The translations under genes and the position numbers were made by a program. 64,000 nt of DNA from Bifidobacterium psychraerophilum (GTDB lineage: Bacteria > Actinomycetota > Actinomycetes > Actinomycetales > Bifidobacteriaceae). The notes under the pieces are model-generated. The model saw nothing but the letters and a program-made list of their open reading frames with translations. It made no database searches and was not told the origin of the DNA. Shown piece after piece: positions 29,848 to 37,187 of the stretch. The stretch spans positions 124,001 through 188,000 of the forward strand of contig NZ_JGZI01000009.1 in the NCBI RefSeq assembly GCF_000741705.1, given 5' to 3'. The stretch's first letter is position 1; each line of letters begins with the position of its first letter.

Positions 29848-30597
29848 ATGCGCATAATTGTTGCCGACTGCTCCGCCGTCTATTCCGGACGGCTCAACGC
29901 CTCATTGCCGCTTGCACGCCGGGTGCTGCTGATCAAGGCCGATTCCAGCTGTCTGATTTTTTCCGAACTGGGCTCCTATAAACCCTTGAACTGGATGGCC
30001 GCACCCTGCACCCTGCGCGAGCTGACACCGTCACAGGACGATTCACCGGACGCTGCGGCCGCCGGGGCCGTGGAGGATGCCCGAATGGAGGCATCGGCGG
30101 AGCCCCGCCCCGAGAGAATCATCCGGGTCAATGCGGCGAAATCCGATGATGTGCTCACCGTCTCGCTGATGAGGATCGTGAGTGATGAGCAGTATGAGCT
30201 CGGTGCCGACCCCGGACTGGTCAAGGACGGTGTTGAGGATCATCTCCAGCGTTATCTCGCCCAGCAGATCGAGCGCCTTGGAGAGGGCAGCACCTTGGTC
30301 AGGCGTGAATATCCCACGCCCATCGGTCCCGTTGACATCATGGCGGTCGATGCGGAGGGCACGCATGTGGCGGTGGAGATCAAGCGGCATGGTGGCATCG
30401 ACGGGGTCGAGCAGCTGACCAGATATTGCGAGTTGCTGAACCGTGATCCCCTGTTGGCGCCGGTCCGCGGCGTATTCGCCGCACAGACCATCACACCGCA
30501 GGCGAGAACACTGGCTCAGGATCGTGGCTTCTCATGCCTGATCCTCGATTATGAGGAGATGAAGGGCACCGAGAGCGATGCCCTGACCTTGTTCTGA
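29848..30597 (+). CDS. nucS: Mismatch-specific endonuclease NucS/EndoMS
   Basis: A 249-residue NucS with an N-terminal DNA-binding/dimerisation domain (MRIIVADCSAVYSGRL start) and a C-terminal RecB-like nuclease domain. Catalytic residues are visible as D163 in PVDIM and E177/K179 in VEIKRH. The end (ALTLF) matches the beta-clamp binding tail of actinobacterial NucS. Such enzymes cut both strands at mismatches and replace MutS/MutL repair. The ATG at 29848 fits the family N-terminus. A linker of about 30 residues (DDSPDAAAAGAVEDARMEAS) joins the two domains. A TATGGT 8 bases upstream and the lack of a ribosome site suggest a leaderless mRNA. Confidence 0.93.
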   Translation: MRIIVADCSAVYSGRLNASLPLARRVLLIKADSSCLIFSELGSYKPLNWMAAPCTLRELTPSQDDSPDAAAAGAVEDARMEASAEPRPERIIRVNAAKSDDVLTVSLMRIVSDEQYELGADPGLVKDGVEDHLQRYLAQQIERLGEGSTLVRREYPTPIGPVDIMAVDAEGTHVAVEIKRHGGIDGVEQLTRYCELLNRDPLLAPVRGVFAAQTITPQARTLAQDRGFSCLILDYEEMKGTESDALTLF

Positions 30598-30802
30598 AGT
30601 GGTGATGCGAGGCCTGTGGGCAATTCATACAGGCGCTGCGTGGCGGCCCTTCCGGGTGTGCCGTGATCCGGCACGCGGCTTGCGGTGTGTATCCGGTCAT
30701 CATGAAAATGTCGTCTTCATCACATATGGCCTTGCACCCTCAGCTCCCGCAGATGGGCGTGCATGCCCAATTGCCTGCAATATCAAGGAAATGTGCCTTC
30801 AT

Positions 30803-30850
30803 GCACTAGATGTAGTGGTCGGTCTCCCAACACGCCACCATAAACAGTGG
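30803..30850 (+). promoter_or_regulatory. Tandem NrdR-like boxes upstream of nrdH
   Basis: Two 16-base palindrome-like boxes, GCACTAGATGTAGTGG (30803-30818) and CCACCATAAACAGTGG (30835-30850), lie 32 bases apart start to start, about three helical turns. NrdR boxes are known to occur as 16-base pairs with this phasing before ribonucleotide-reductase genes. The second box ends one base before the -35, so binding would block transcription. The second box matches the consensus less well. Confidence 0.65.
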
Positions 30851-30851
30851 T

Positions 30852-30880
30852 TTGGTTTTTGGATTACATACGTGTAATCT
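30852..30880 (+). promoter_or_regulatory. nrdH promoter with palindrome over the -10
   Basis: A -35 TTGGTT (30852-30857), a 17-base spacer and a -10 TAATCT (30875-30880) lie about 47 bases before the nrdH start. An inverted repeat GATTACA-TACG-TGTAATC (30862-30879) covers the spacer and -10 and may be a second regulator site. Confidence 0.55.
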
Positions 30881-30927
30881 CCAAGAACACGAGTGAATTA
30901 CAAGAATGTCTTTTGGGAGTGATTACG

Positions 30928-31164
30928 ATGTCGATTACCGTTTTTGCGAAGCCTCATTGCGCGCAGTGCGATGCCACCAAGCGTCAGTTCAACAAGCTTG
31001 GCGTGGAGTATGACGTCGTTGATCTCACTCAGGACGCCCAGGCTCTTGAGAGCTTCCGCGCAGCCGGATATCGCCAAGCCCCGGTCGTCGTGGCCGGTGA
31101 GGATACCTGGACCGGTTTCCGTCCCGACATGATCAAGAAGGTCGCTGAGCTCATCAACGCCTGA
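30928..31164 (+). CDS. nrdH: NrdH redoxin
   Basis: A 78-residue glutaredoxin-like protein with the redox motif CAQC (residues 11-14) and the cis-Pro/GFRPD region (APVVVAGEDTWTGFRPD). NrdH passes electrons from thioredoxin reductase to class Ib ribonucleotide reductase NrdEF. The ATG at 30928 follows GGGAG; an in-frame start farther upstream would lie within the promoter. No nrdI, nrdE or nrdF follows: the next gene is convergent, so here nrdH forms a single-gene unit. Confidence 0.93.
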   Translation: MSITVFAKPHCAQCDATKRQFNKLGVEYDVVDLTQDAQALESFRAAGYRQAPVVVAGEDTWTGFRPDMIKKVAELINA

Positions 31165-31269
31165 TACCGGGCGGTCCTGAGGCCTCAGCTGCCCCGGGTC
31201 CATATGGTGCCGGCGAGGCATACAAGCCCTGGTCCTCGGCCCATCAATCAAGAATCAGTCCTTATAACG

Positions 31270-31335
31270 ACAGTGTGCATATCCCCGCACCGGACGCCTG
31301 ATGTTCAGCGTCCCGTACGGGAATATGCACACTGT
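31270..31335. terminator. Long nested hairpin between convergent nrdH and FKBP genes
   Basis: Outer arms 31270-31287 and 31318-31335 match at 17 of 18 positions. Inside lies a second stem, GGACGC/GCGTCC (31292-31297 and 31308-31313). The structure sits between two convergent genes and is nearly symmetric, so it may terminate both transcripts. No T-run is present on either side. Confidence 0.55.
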
Positions 31336-31369
31336 TCGTATGTGGGGAAGGTCCGTGCCTTCGGTGGGC

Positions 31370-32365
31370 TCAGTAAGCCGCCAGGATATCCACGACGAAG
31401 ACCAATGTGGAGTTCGCGGGGATGCTGGATTGCGCTTCGGAGCCGTATCCCAGACTTGGCGGGATGATGAGCAGGACCTGGGAGCCGACGGTCTGTCCGG
31501 CCAGCCCCTGCTTCCAACCGGAGATCACCTGGCTCAGGCTGAAGTCCGTGGCGGTCCCGTTGTCCCATGAGGAATCGAACTGTTTGCCGGTACTCGCGAG
31601 CCATCCCGTGTAATTGGCGCTGACGGTCTGCGTATCGGTCACCTTGGCTCCTGTGCCCTTGATCAAGGTCTGCACCACCAGCTTGCTGCCGGGCTTGTAG
31701 CCGTTCATATCAAGGGAGGGTTTGCCGGTTTTGTCCAGCGTGACCTTCGGGAGATCGGCGGGGATATCCTTCACCGTGGTGCCTTCGGCCCTGGTCAGTG
31801 CCTTGGTTTTGGAAACCAGGGTCATCACCATCAGATAGGTGGTTGCGTCCGAGGACGTCGTGGCGGTGCTCGTGGAGGTGTCTTTGATGCCGAAAGCGAT
31901 CGTGGTATTGATCTTCTGGCCCTTGAGCAGGTTGTAGTAGGCGGAATTCATCGATGATGTGCTGATGACCATCGAGCAGTCAGGAGTGTTCTTCGTCCAT
32001 GTGGAATCAAGCTCGGATCCGTTGATCGCGCTGATCGCGATGCTTTGCGCGCAGACGCGGTCGCCGTCCTGGAGGGTTTCGCCGTCACCCTTCTGCAGAA
32101 TCGAATAGGTGTTGTTTTGGACGTCAAAGGGTTTCGAGAAGGTCACGGTGGGCTTCTTGCCGAGCTCACCTTTGGCGCTGACGCCCGACATCTCCTTGAG
32201 GGTGATGGAGCTGCTGGAGGAGGCGGTTGAGGAAGTGCTTGCTGAGGAGCTGCTGGAGGCATCGCTGGAACTGCTGCCACATGCCGCCAAACCAAGGCAC
32301 ATCGTAAGGGCGCAGCACACCGAAAGTGCTCTGCTCATGCTGTGTTTGCTGAGTATATGTCGCAT
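31370..32365 (-). CDS. FKBP-type peptidyl-prolyl isomerase lipoprotein
   Basis: A 331-residue lipoprotein when started at the ATG at 32365, which gives a normal lipoprotein signal with lipobox LAAC near residue 27. A serine-rich linker follows, then a domain of unknown type (residues about 55-190). A C-terminal FKBP domain (VSANYTGWLASTGKQFDSSWDNGT to PANSTLVFVVDILA) completes it. FKBP proteins speed proline isomerisation and help fold secreted proteins. The start is uncertain (ATG 32338 also possible) because no clear ribosome site is seen. It is divergent from the membrane protein at 32442. Confidence 0.88.
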   Translation of the reverse strand: MRHILSKHSMSRALSVCCALTMCLGLAACGSSSSDASSSSSASTSSTASSSSSITLKEMSGVSAKGELGKKPTVTFSKPFDVQNNTYSILQKGDGETLQDGDRVCAQSIAISAINGSELDSTWTKNTPDCSMVISTSSMNSAYYNLLKGQKINTTIAFGIKDTSTSTATTSSDATTYLMVMTLVSKTKALTRAEGTTVKDIPADLPKVTLDKTGKPSLDMNGYKPGSKLVVQTLIKGTGAKVTDTQTVSANYTGWLASTGKQFDSSWDNGTATDFSLSQVISGWKQGLAGQTVGSQVLLIIPPSLGYGSEAQSSIPANSTLVFVVDILAAY

Positions 32366-32441
32366 AATGGCTAACTCTAACGCCCTGTCCTGATTTTGCC
32401 ATTCCGGCATGAGAATGGGGAACCTGTAGAATAGCGGTGTT

Positions 32442-33707
32442 ATGGATGGAAATACACACGAAAAAGACGAAGACTCGGGGACCGCAGTGTCTTCGCGCCG
32501 CAGCAAGGTGATGAGGGGCGTGGTCACTCCCATCCTCGCTGTGCTGGCCGTCGCATGCATCGTGTTGGGGGTTATGAACGCGACCATTTGGAAGCCGAGC
32601 AGTGATGTCTCGGCTGGTGCGCAGCTGAATTCGCGTTATATCACCACGGATCCGGGTGTGCTGAATCTGGTTGATGACAAGGTCGATGTGACGTTGAAAG
32701 CCTCCAACGCCGATGCCACGGTCTGCATGGCCCTTGGCTACGCCCAGGATGTTTCGGGCTGGCTGGCGGGTCATAGCTACCAGCGAATCACCGGTTTGCA
32801 GGACTGGACGGTTTTGGAGAAGCAGCGGAGTACCGCCGCGACTTCAACGGATGCGGGGGATGCCGTCGCCTTCCAGGATTCCGACATGTGGACCAGCGTC
32901 AAATGCGCCACAGCTTCCGTTTCGATGCAGGTGAATAACAGCAACGACCGCATCGTGCTGCTTGCGGATACGGATGCCAATGCCGCGGATGATACGCAGA
33001 GCAGCGGCACACAGCAGCTCACGATGAGTTGGGTGCGCACCGAGCTACCTGATTTCGCGATGCCTCTTTACTTTGCCGGCGGTCTGCTGGCTGTTTTGGC
33101 AGTGATGACGGCTTCGGTGTTTGCTATGGAACCGGAACGCAGGCGTAAGCGCATCGACGAGAACGCCGAGGAGGTGCAGGAGCCGGAAATCACCGTGATG
33201 CAGGCCGTCACCGGCACGCTGTCCCCGATCGGCCGCAGCATTCGATCCGCAGTGAAGCCAAAGCCCAAGAACAGACGGCACAGCAGGCATTCAGGCGGAG
33301 AGCACGATGCCGAGGAAGCGATTGAGACGGTCGAAACGACGGAGGCAGAGACTCTGGGAACACCCAAGATCATCGACACCGGCGCCAGGAATATGCTTGC
33401 CGCCCAGCAGCGCACCCATGAGCATAAGGCTCTGTCTGTTGAGGAGCCTGAAGAGGTCGAAGAGGTCGAGCATGAGAGCGGCAGCAGACGCAGGGAGCGT
33501 TCGGAGCATAGTGAACGCCGTTCCGACAGGGCGGGCCGCACGCGGTCGCAGCGCGCGACGCATACGGAAGAGACCGCAGTGATCAGCACCGACGATCTGG
33601 CTTCATACTTCGCCAGGCTCTCCTCCGAAGACACGCCTGCAGACGAGAAGAACGATGCCGGAGACGACAACGCCAGGAAGCAGGAGCAGGCGGGAGAGGC
33701 AGACTGA
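32442..33707 (+). CDS. Two-segment membrane protein of unknown function
   Basis: A 421-residue protein I do not recognise. A basic N-terminus leads to a membrane helix (about residues 27-46), then an extracellular domain of about 160 residues and a second helix (about 208-232). A cytoplasmic tail of about 190 residues follows, rich in Glu, Arg and Ser, with runs such as EEPEEVEEVEHESG. The charged disordered tail could bind partners. It overlaps the next lipoprotein gene by one base (TGATG), so both are probably made together, perhaps as parts of one envelope complex. Confidence 0.7.
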   Translation: MDGNTHEKDEDSGTAVSSRRSKVMRGVVTPILAVLAVACIVLGVMNATIWKPSSDVSAGAQLNSRYITTDPGVLNLVDDKVDVTLKASNADATVCMALGYAQDVSGWLAGHSYQRITGLQDWTVLEKQRSTAATSTDAGDAVAFQDSDMWTSVKCATASVSMQVNNSNDRIVLLADTDANAADDTQSSGTQQLTMSWVRTELPDFAMPLYFAGGLLAVLAVMTASVFAMEPERRRKRIDENAEEVQEPEITVMQAVTGTLSPIGRSIRSAVKPKPKNRRHSRHSGGEHDAEEAIETVETTEAETLGTPKIIDTGARNMLAAQQRTHEHKALSVEEPEEVEEVEHESGSRRRERSEHSERRSDRAGRTRSQRATHTEETAVISTDDLASYFARLSSEDTPADEKNDAGDDNARKQEQAGEAD

Positions 33708-34711
33708 TGAGAATGAGAAAAACCACCACGGTGCTTTGCGCGGTTCTGGCCTCGTCCATGGCTGTGACACTGGCAGCATGCGAAGGGCAGGTCCCGCAGG
33801 TCTCTACGGCCACATCAACCTCGCAGGCGCCGGATCTGACCCAAAGCCAGGAGAAAACCATCCGAGGGAAGATCCTCGACGTGCTTAACCAGGCCAATGC
33901 CGCCAAAGACCCTTCCAAACTCTCCACAAGAGTGACCGGGCCCCAGTTGCAAATCCGGACCAGCGAGCTGAATGTCGCGAAAGCGACCGGCACCCTGGAT
34001 GCGAAGACGACGATTCCCAGCGAGATCATGCAGACGGTCATTCCGACCGACAGTGGTTGGCCGCGTTCTGTGTTCACCATCACCACCACGACCGAGGATC
34101 AGCAGTCCAAGCGCCTTCTGGTCCTTGATCAGGATTCCGCCCGTGACAACTACAAGCTCTGGGGTGTGGCGAGATTGTTCCCGGGCGCGCAACTCCCCAA
34201 ATTCCAGGTGCCGAGCATAGGCTCGCAGATGGGGCAGGCGGATGACAGCGGATTGGAGACCACGCCTGCGCAGGCGGTGGAACACTACGCCGACGTGTTG
34301 CAGAACGGCAGTTCCAGCAAATACGCCGGCGACTTCGCGGCTGATTATTTCCGCCAGGATCTGGCGAAGCTCACGGAGAATGTGCAGGCCGGCATGGCGG
34401 CCAACAACGGTACCCAGCAGCAGACTTTCAGCGCCGAAGCCGACGACATCAAGGTGATGCGTTCCTCCGACGGGGGAGACCTCGTCGTGGTGCAGATCAA
34501 TTCCGTCTGGACGAGAGCTGCCGGAGAGGGCCGTGAATCACTGCCGGCCTCGGATGCCGAGAAGGCTCTGTTCGGTAGCACCAAGGCCACCAGCACCATC
34601 AAGGCCACCTATGTGAATGTCGTGGCGATGTATATTCCCGCGGCGGGTTCGGATGCCAAAATCCAGGCCGTCGGTGCGGAACGTCAGCCGATCAAGGTCG
34701 AAGCCGTCTGA
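33707..34711 (+). CDS. Lipoprotein of unknown function
   Basis: A 334-residue protein with a lipoprotein signal and lipobox LAAC (cysteine near residue 25), so anchored outside the membrane. After a linker it has two similar-sized soluble halves, the second starting near AQAVEHYADVLQNGSSSKYAG. No catalytic motif is evident. Coupled start with the upstream membrane protein suggests joint function at the cell surface. The family is not recognised by eye. Confidence 0.7.
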   Translation: MRMRKTTTVLCAVLASSMAVTLAACEGQVPQVSTATSTSQAPDLTQSQEKTIRGKILDVLNQANAAKDPSKLSTRVTGPQLQIRTSELNVAKATGTLDAKTTIPSEIMQTVIPTDSGWPRSVFTITTTTEDQQSKRLLVLDQDSARDNYKLWGVARLFPGAQLPKFQVPSIGSQMGQADDSGLETTPAQAVEHYADVLQNGSSSKYAGDFAADYFRQDLAKLTENVQAGMAANNGTQQQTFSAEADDIKVMRSSDGGDLVVVQINSVWTRAAGEGRESLPASDAEKALFGSTKATSTIKATYVNVVAMYIPAAGSDAKIQAVGAERQPIKVEAV

Positions 34712-34816
34712 CGGCTTTGCTCAAGGCAATGACCCACCCGATGAGGGTAGGGTGAGCATGTGAGGCATCGTGCACGTGCCGGCATCGACAGGCATGCGGA
34801 CAAGCAGGAGGATGAT

Positions 34817-35791
34817 ATGGCAACAGGCAATCAGCAATTCCAACCGGGGGTCTCCCTGGCGGGTGCGGTCGATCTCGGGGCGATCAAACATCAGGTCGAC
34901 GCGGAACCAGGGCAGCAGGGCGGTGCACCTGCGGCGGGCGGCTATGTAATCGATACCAGCTCGGCAGGATTCCAGGCCGTGATGCAGACATCGGCGACCT
35001 TCCCGATTCTGTTGTTGCTGTGGACTCCGGGCGATGATCGTTTGTTCCCGCTCGCCAAAGCCCTCGGGGATGCCGTGAATGCCCAGGAAGGCAAGGTCCA
35101 GCTAGCCCGCATCGATATCGCTGCCGAGCCGGAGATCGCGCAGGCGTTCCGTGTGCAGGGGGCACCTGCCTTATTCGCCTTGATCGGTGGGAGGCCCATG
35201 CCTGTCCTCCAGGGGCTTCCTTCGGCGGAGGAGCTGACGCAGCTGACCGATGAGCTGATACCTCAGGTGATCACCCTGGCGCAGCAGTCGGGAATCACCG
35301 GCACCGCCCCGTACCAGGAGGGCACGCCCTCCGCCTCCGATCAGGAGGGTGACGCGGATGCGCCGGCCTCGGAGCCGGCCGTTCCTCCGGCCCATGAACA
35401 GGCCAATCGTCTGGCACAGGAGGGTGATTTCGAGGGAGCGGTTGCCGCATACGACCAGGTGCTCCAGGCGGATCCGTCGGATGCTCTCGCCGCCCGTGAG
35501 CGTGCCAAGGCTTTGCTGCTGGCACGTTCGGCGCAGCTTGATGTGCGTGTGGTGCGCCAACAGGCGGCCGACAAACCTGATGACGTCGAGTCCCAATTGG
35601 CCGTCGCCGATATCGATATGATCGGCGGGCAGATCGCGGATGCCTTCGGACGTCTTCTTGATTATCTGGCTGGTCACCGCGATCAGATGGAGCCAGTGCG
35701 CAAACGTCTTCTGGAGTTCTTCCTGATCCCCGAAGCGAATGACCCTCGTCTCAAAAATGCAAGGCAGCGTTTGGCGACCTTGATGTACTGA
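34817..35791 (+). CDS. Thioredoxin-fold/TPR protein (CnoX/YbbN-like)
   Basis: A 324-residue soluble protein. Residues about 50-155 form a thioredoxin fold (ATFPILLLLWTPGDDRLFPLAKALGDAV and a cis-Pro loop VQGAPALFALIGGRPM). The usual CXXC is replaced by PGDDR, so it has no disulfide chemistry. The second half has TPR-like helices (EQANRLAQEGDFEGAVAAYDQVLQADPSDALA). E. coli CnoX has the same architecture and acts as a holdase chaperone passing clients to GroEL. The ATG at 34817 follows GGAGGATGAT. It forms a single-gene unit here. Confidence 0.86.
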   Translation: MATGNQQFQPGVSLAGAVDLGAIKHQVDAEPGQQGGAPAAGGYVIDTSSAGFQAVMQTSATFPILLLLWTPGDDRLFPLAKALGDAVNAQEGKVQLARIDIAAEPEIAQAFRVQGAPALFALIGGRPMPVLQGLPSAEELTQLTDELIPQVITLAQQSGITGTAPYQEGTPSASDQEGDADAPASEPAVPPAHEQANRLAQEGDFEGAVAAYDQVLQADPSDALAARERAKALLLARSAQLDVRVVRQQAADKPDDVESQLAVADIDMIGGQIADAFGRLLDYLAGHRDQMEPVRKRLLEFFLIPEANDPRLKNARQRLATLMY

Positions 35792-35806
35792 CGTTCGGGA
35801 GCGGCG

Positions 35807-36439
35807 TTACTGCTGCTCCCTGCGGTTGGTGCCGAAGCCCTCAAGGAAATGGGGGCCCTTGGTCAGCAGTTCGTATTCAAAGCGGTCATTCCACTCGGCA
35901 TAAGGATGTTCCGCAAGTCCATCGTTGGAGAATCTGCTGTCGTCGGTGATCTCGGTGATGCAGAAATCAGGTATCACCAGATCGGTCACGGGACCGCGTC
36001 GCTCCGCCTCGGCGACGATCAACGGGGCATTGCCTCCGCCGAACACGTCGATATCCCAACCATCTTCACCCAGCCATGCGCCGTAACGGTTCTTCACGAT
36101 CACGGAGCCGCCACGTAGCACCAGTTCGACGGCGACATCAGGATCGATGTCCCGCTCGGCCTCGTATCGGGTGCCGCCTATCGACGGGCCCTTGACTGTG
36201 ACGAATGCATCGGTGAAGGCATCGCGATAGCGCCCGAGCGTGGCGAGGGCGTTCGTCTCCGCATTCATCGGAACACGCACATTGTGGGCCTGCAGCCGCA
36301 CACGGAGTGCGAAATTATCCTGATGGACGTAATAGCTTTGGATGATGAGAATCGGCGCGTCGCCATCGTTCAGGTCGTCGGGGAATGTGTGGCAGAAGAA
36401 TCTGCGTTCGTATTCGAAGTCGCTCAAATCGTCTCTCAT
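35807..36439 (-). CDS. CYTH-domain-like protein
   Basis: The 210-residue protein starts at the ATG at 36439 (TGGTGG upstream). It opens with FEYERRFF, a variant of the ExExK motif that defines CYTH (triphosphate tunnel) enzymes. Further CYTH-like strands include LIIQSYYV, FALRVRLQ, RYEAERDIDPDVA and the late IPDFCITEIT. Family members hydrolyse triphosphates or make cyclic AMP with Mg. The late two-thirds match less clearly, so enzyme activity is uncertain. It is convergent with the upstream TPR gene, 15 bases apart. Confidence 0.7.
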   Translation of the reverse strand: MRDDLSDFEYERRFFCHTFPDDLNDGDAPILIIQSYYVHQDNFALRVRLQAHNVRVPMNAETNALATLGRYRDAFTDAFVTVKGPSIGGTRYEAERDIDPDVAVELVLRGGSVIVKNRYGAWLGEDGWDIDVFGGGNAPLIVAEAERRGPVTDLVIPDFCITEITDDSRFSNDGLAEHPYAEWNDRFEYELLTKGPHFLEGFGTNRREQQ

Positions 36440-36602
36440 GCCACCATTGTAGGGTCTGACGGCGCTGATGGCAGTCTTCTGCGGACTTTTTCGACAGGCG
36501 GTCGAAGGCATCGCCAAGGGGGCGGGATGGCGCCGTTACGATCCGATATGTGCATTTGACCCGGCAATGGCATAGTATGGTCGGGTTGCCTGACTGGCAT
36601 AC

Positions 36603-36675
36603 GGGCTTGTAGCTCAGTGGATAGAGCGTCTGCCTCCGGAGCAGAAGGTCGTGGGTTCGAATCCCATTAAGCCCA
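36603..36675 (+). tRNA. tRNA-Arg (anticodon CCG)
   Basis: The cloverleaf has acceptor arm GGGCTTG/TAAGCCC, D-loop AGCTCAGTGGATAGAGC, anticodon stem TCTGC/GCAGA with loop CTCCGGA, and T-loop TTCGAAT. The middle CCG reads the arginine codon CGG. The genome continues with CA after the discriminator, so the final CCA is not encoded. Confidence 0.96.
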
Positions 36676-36707
36676 CATCTGATGTCATCTTCGATTGAGG
36701 AGTCTCA

Positions 36708-37103
36708 ATGAGCACAGCAATCCAGGAAGTCGCGACGGCATTCGCACCGGCGGCATTGGGCGCATACAGCCAAGCTGTGAAGGCCAACGGTTTCGTATTC
36801 GTTTCGGGGCAGCTCGGCATCGATCCCGAGACCGGCGAGCTTGCCGGGGAAAGTGCGGCGGAGCAGGCCACGCAGGCTTTGAAGAACATCAAGAACATCC
36901 TTGACGCGGCCGGATGCGGCATGGACAGCATCGTACGCGCGACCATTTACCTCAAGGATGTCGAGGACTTCGCGGCCGTCAACGAGGAGTACGCCAAGGT
37001 CTTCCTCGCCTCGGTCAAACCAGCGCGCGTGGCCTTCGGCAACAACATGATCCCCAAGGGCGCACTCGTCGAAATCGACGCCATCGCGGCCGTCGCCGAG
37101 TAG
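36708..37103 (+). CDS. ridA: RidA-family enamine/imine deaminase
   Basis: A 131-residue RidA (YjgF/YER057c) protein. Conserved segments include APAALGAYSQAVKANGFVFVSGQLGID, the core A..QA..N, and VKPARVAFGNNMIPKGALVEIDAIA with the substrate-binding arginine. It hydrolyses reactive 2-aminoacrylate and related imines formed by PLP enzymes, protecting those enzymes. The ATG follows TGAGGAG. It forms a single-gene unit directly after tRNA-Arg and before a terminator-like hairpin. Confidence 0.95.
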   Translation: MSTAIQEVATAFAPAALGAYSQAVKANGFVFVSGQLGIDPETGELAGESAAEQATQALKNIKNILDAAGCGMDSIVRATIYLKDVEDFAAVNEEYAKVFLASVKPARVAFGNNMIPKGALVEIDAIAAVAE

Positions 37104-37110
37104 ACGGCAT

Positions 37111-37149
37111 AGGTATGGCGGCACCTCTGTGGATGTCACCGCCATACCT
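37111..37149. terminator. Hairpin between convergent ridA and GH3 genes
   Basis: AGGTATGGCGG (37111-37121) and its complement (37139-37149) form a perfect 11-bp stem with a 17-base loop. It could end transcripts from either side. No T-run is present. Confidence 0.6.
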
Positions 37150-37187
37150 TCCTGCACATGCATCCGCAAACACGGGGCATAGGGGCG

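Larger units (their letters stand above)
30598..30927. other. 330-base intergenic region with nrdH control elements
   Basis: The left half shows no gene, only a short GTGCCG/CGGCAC hairpin about 60 bases after nucS. The right half holds the two NrdR-like boxes, the promoter and a further palindrome listed separately. No coding potential was seen. Confidence 0.6.
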
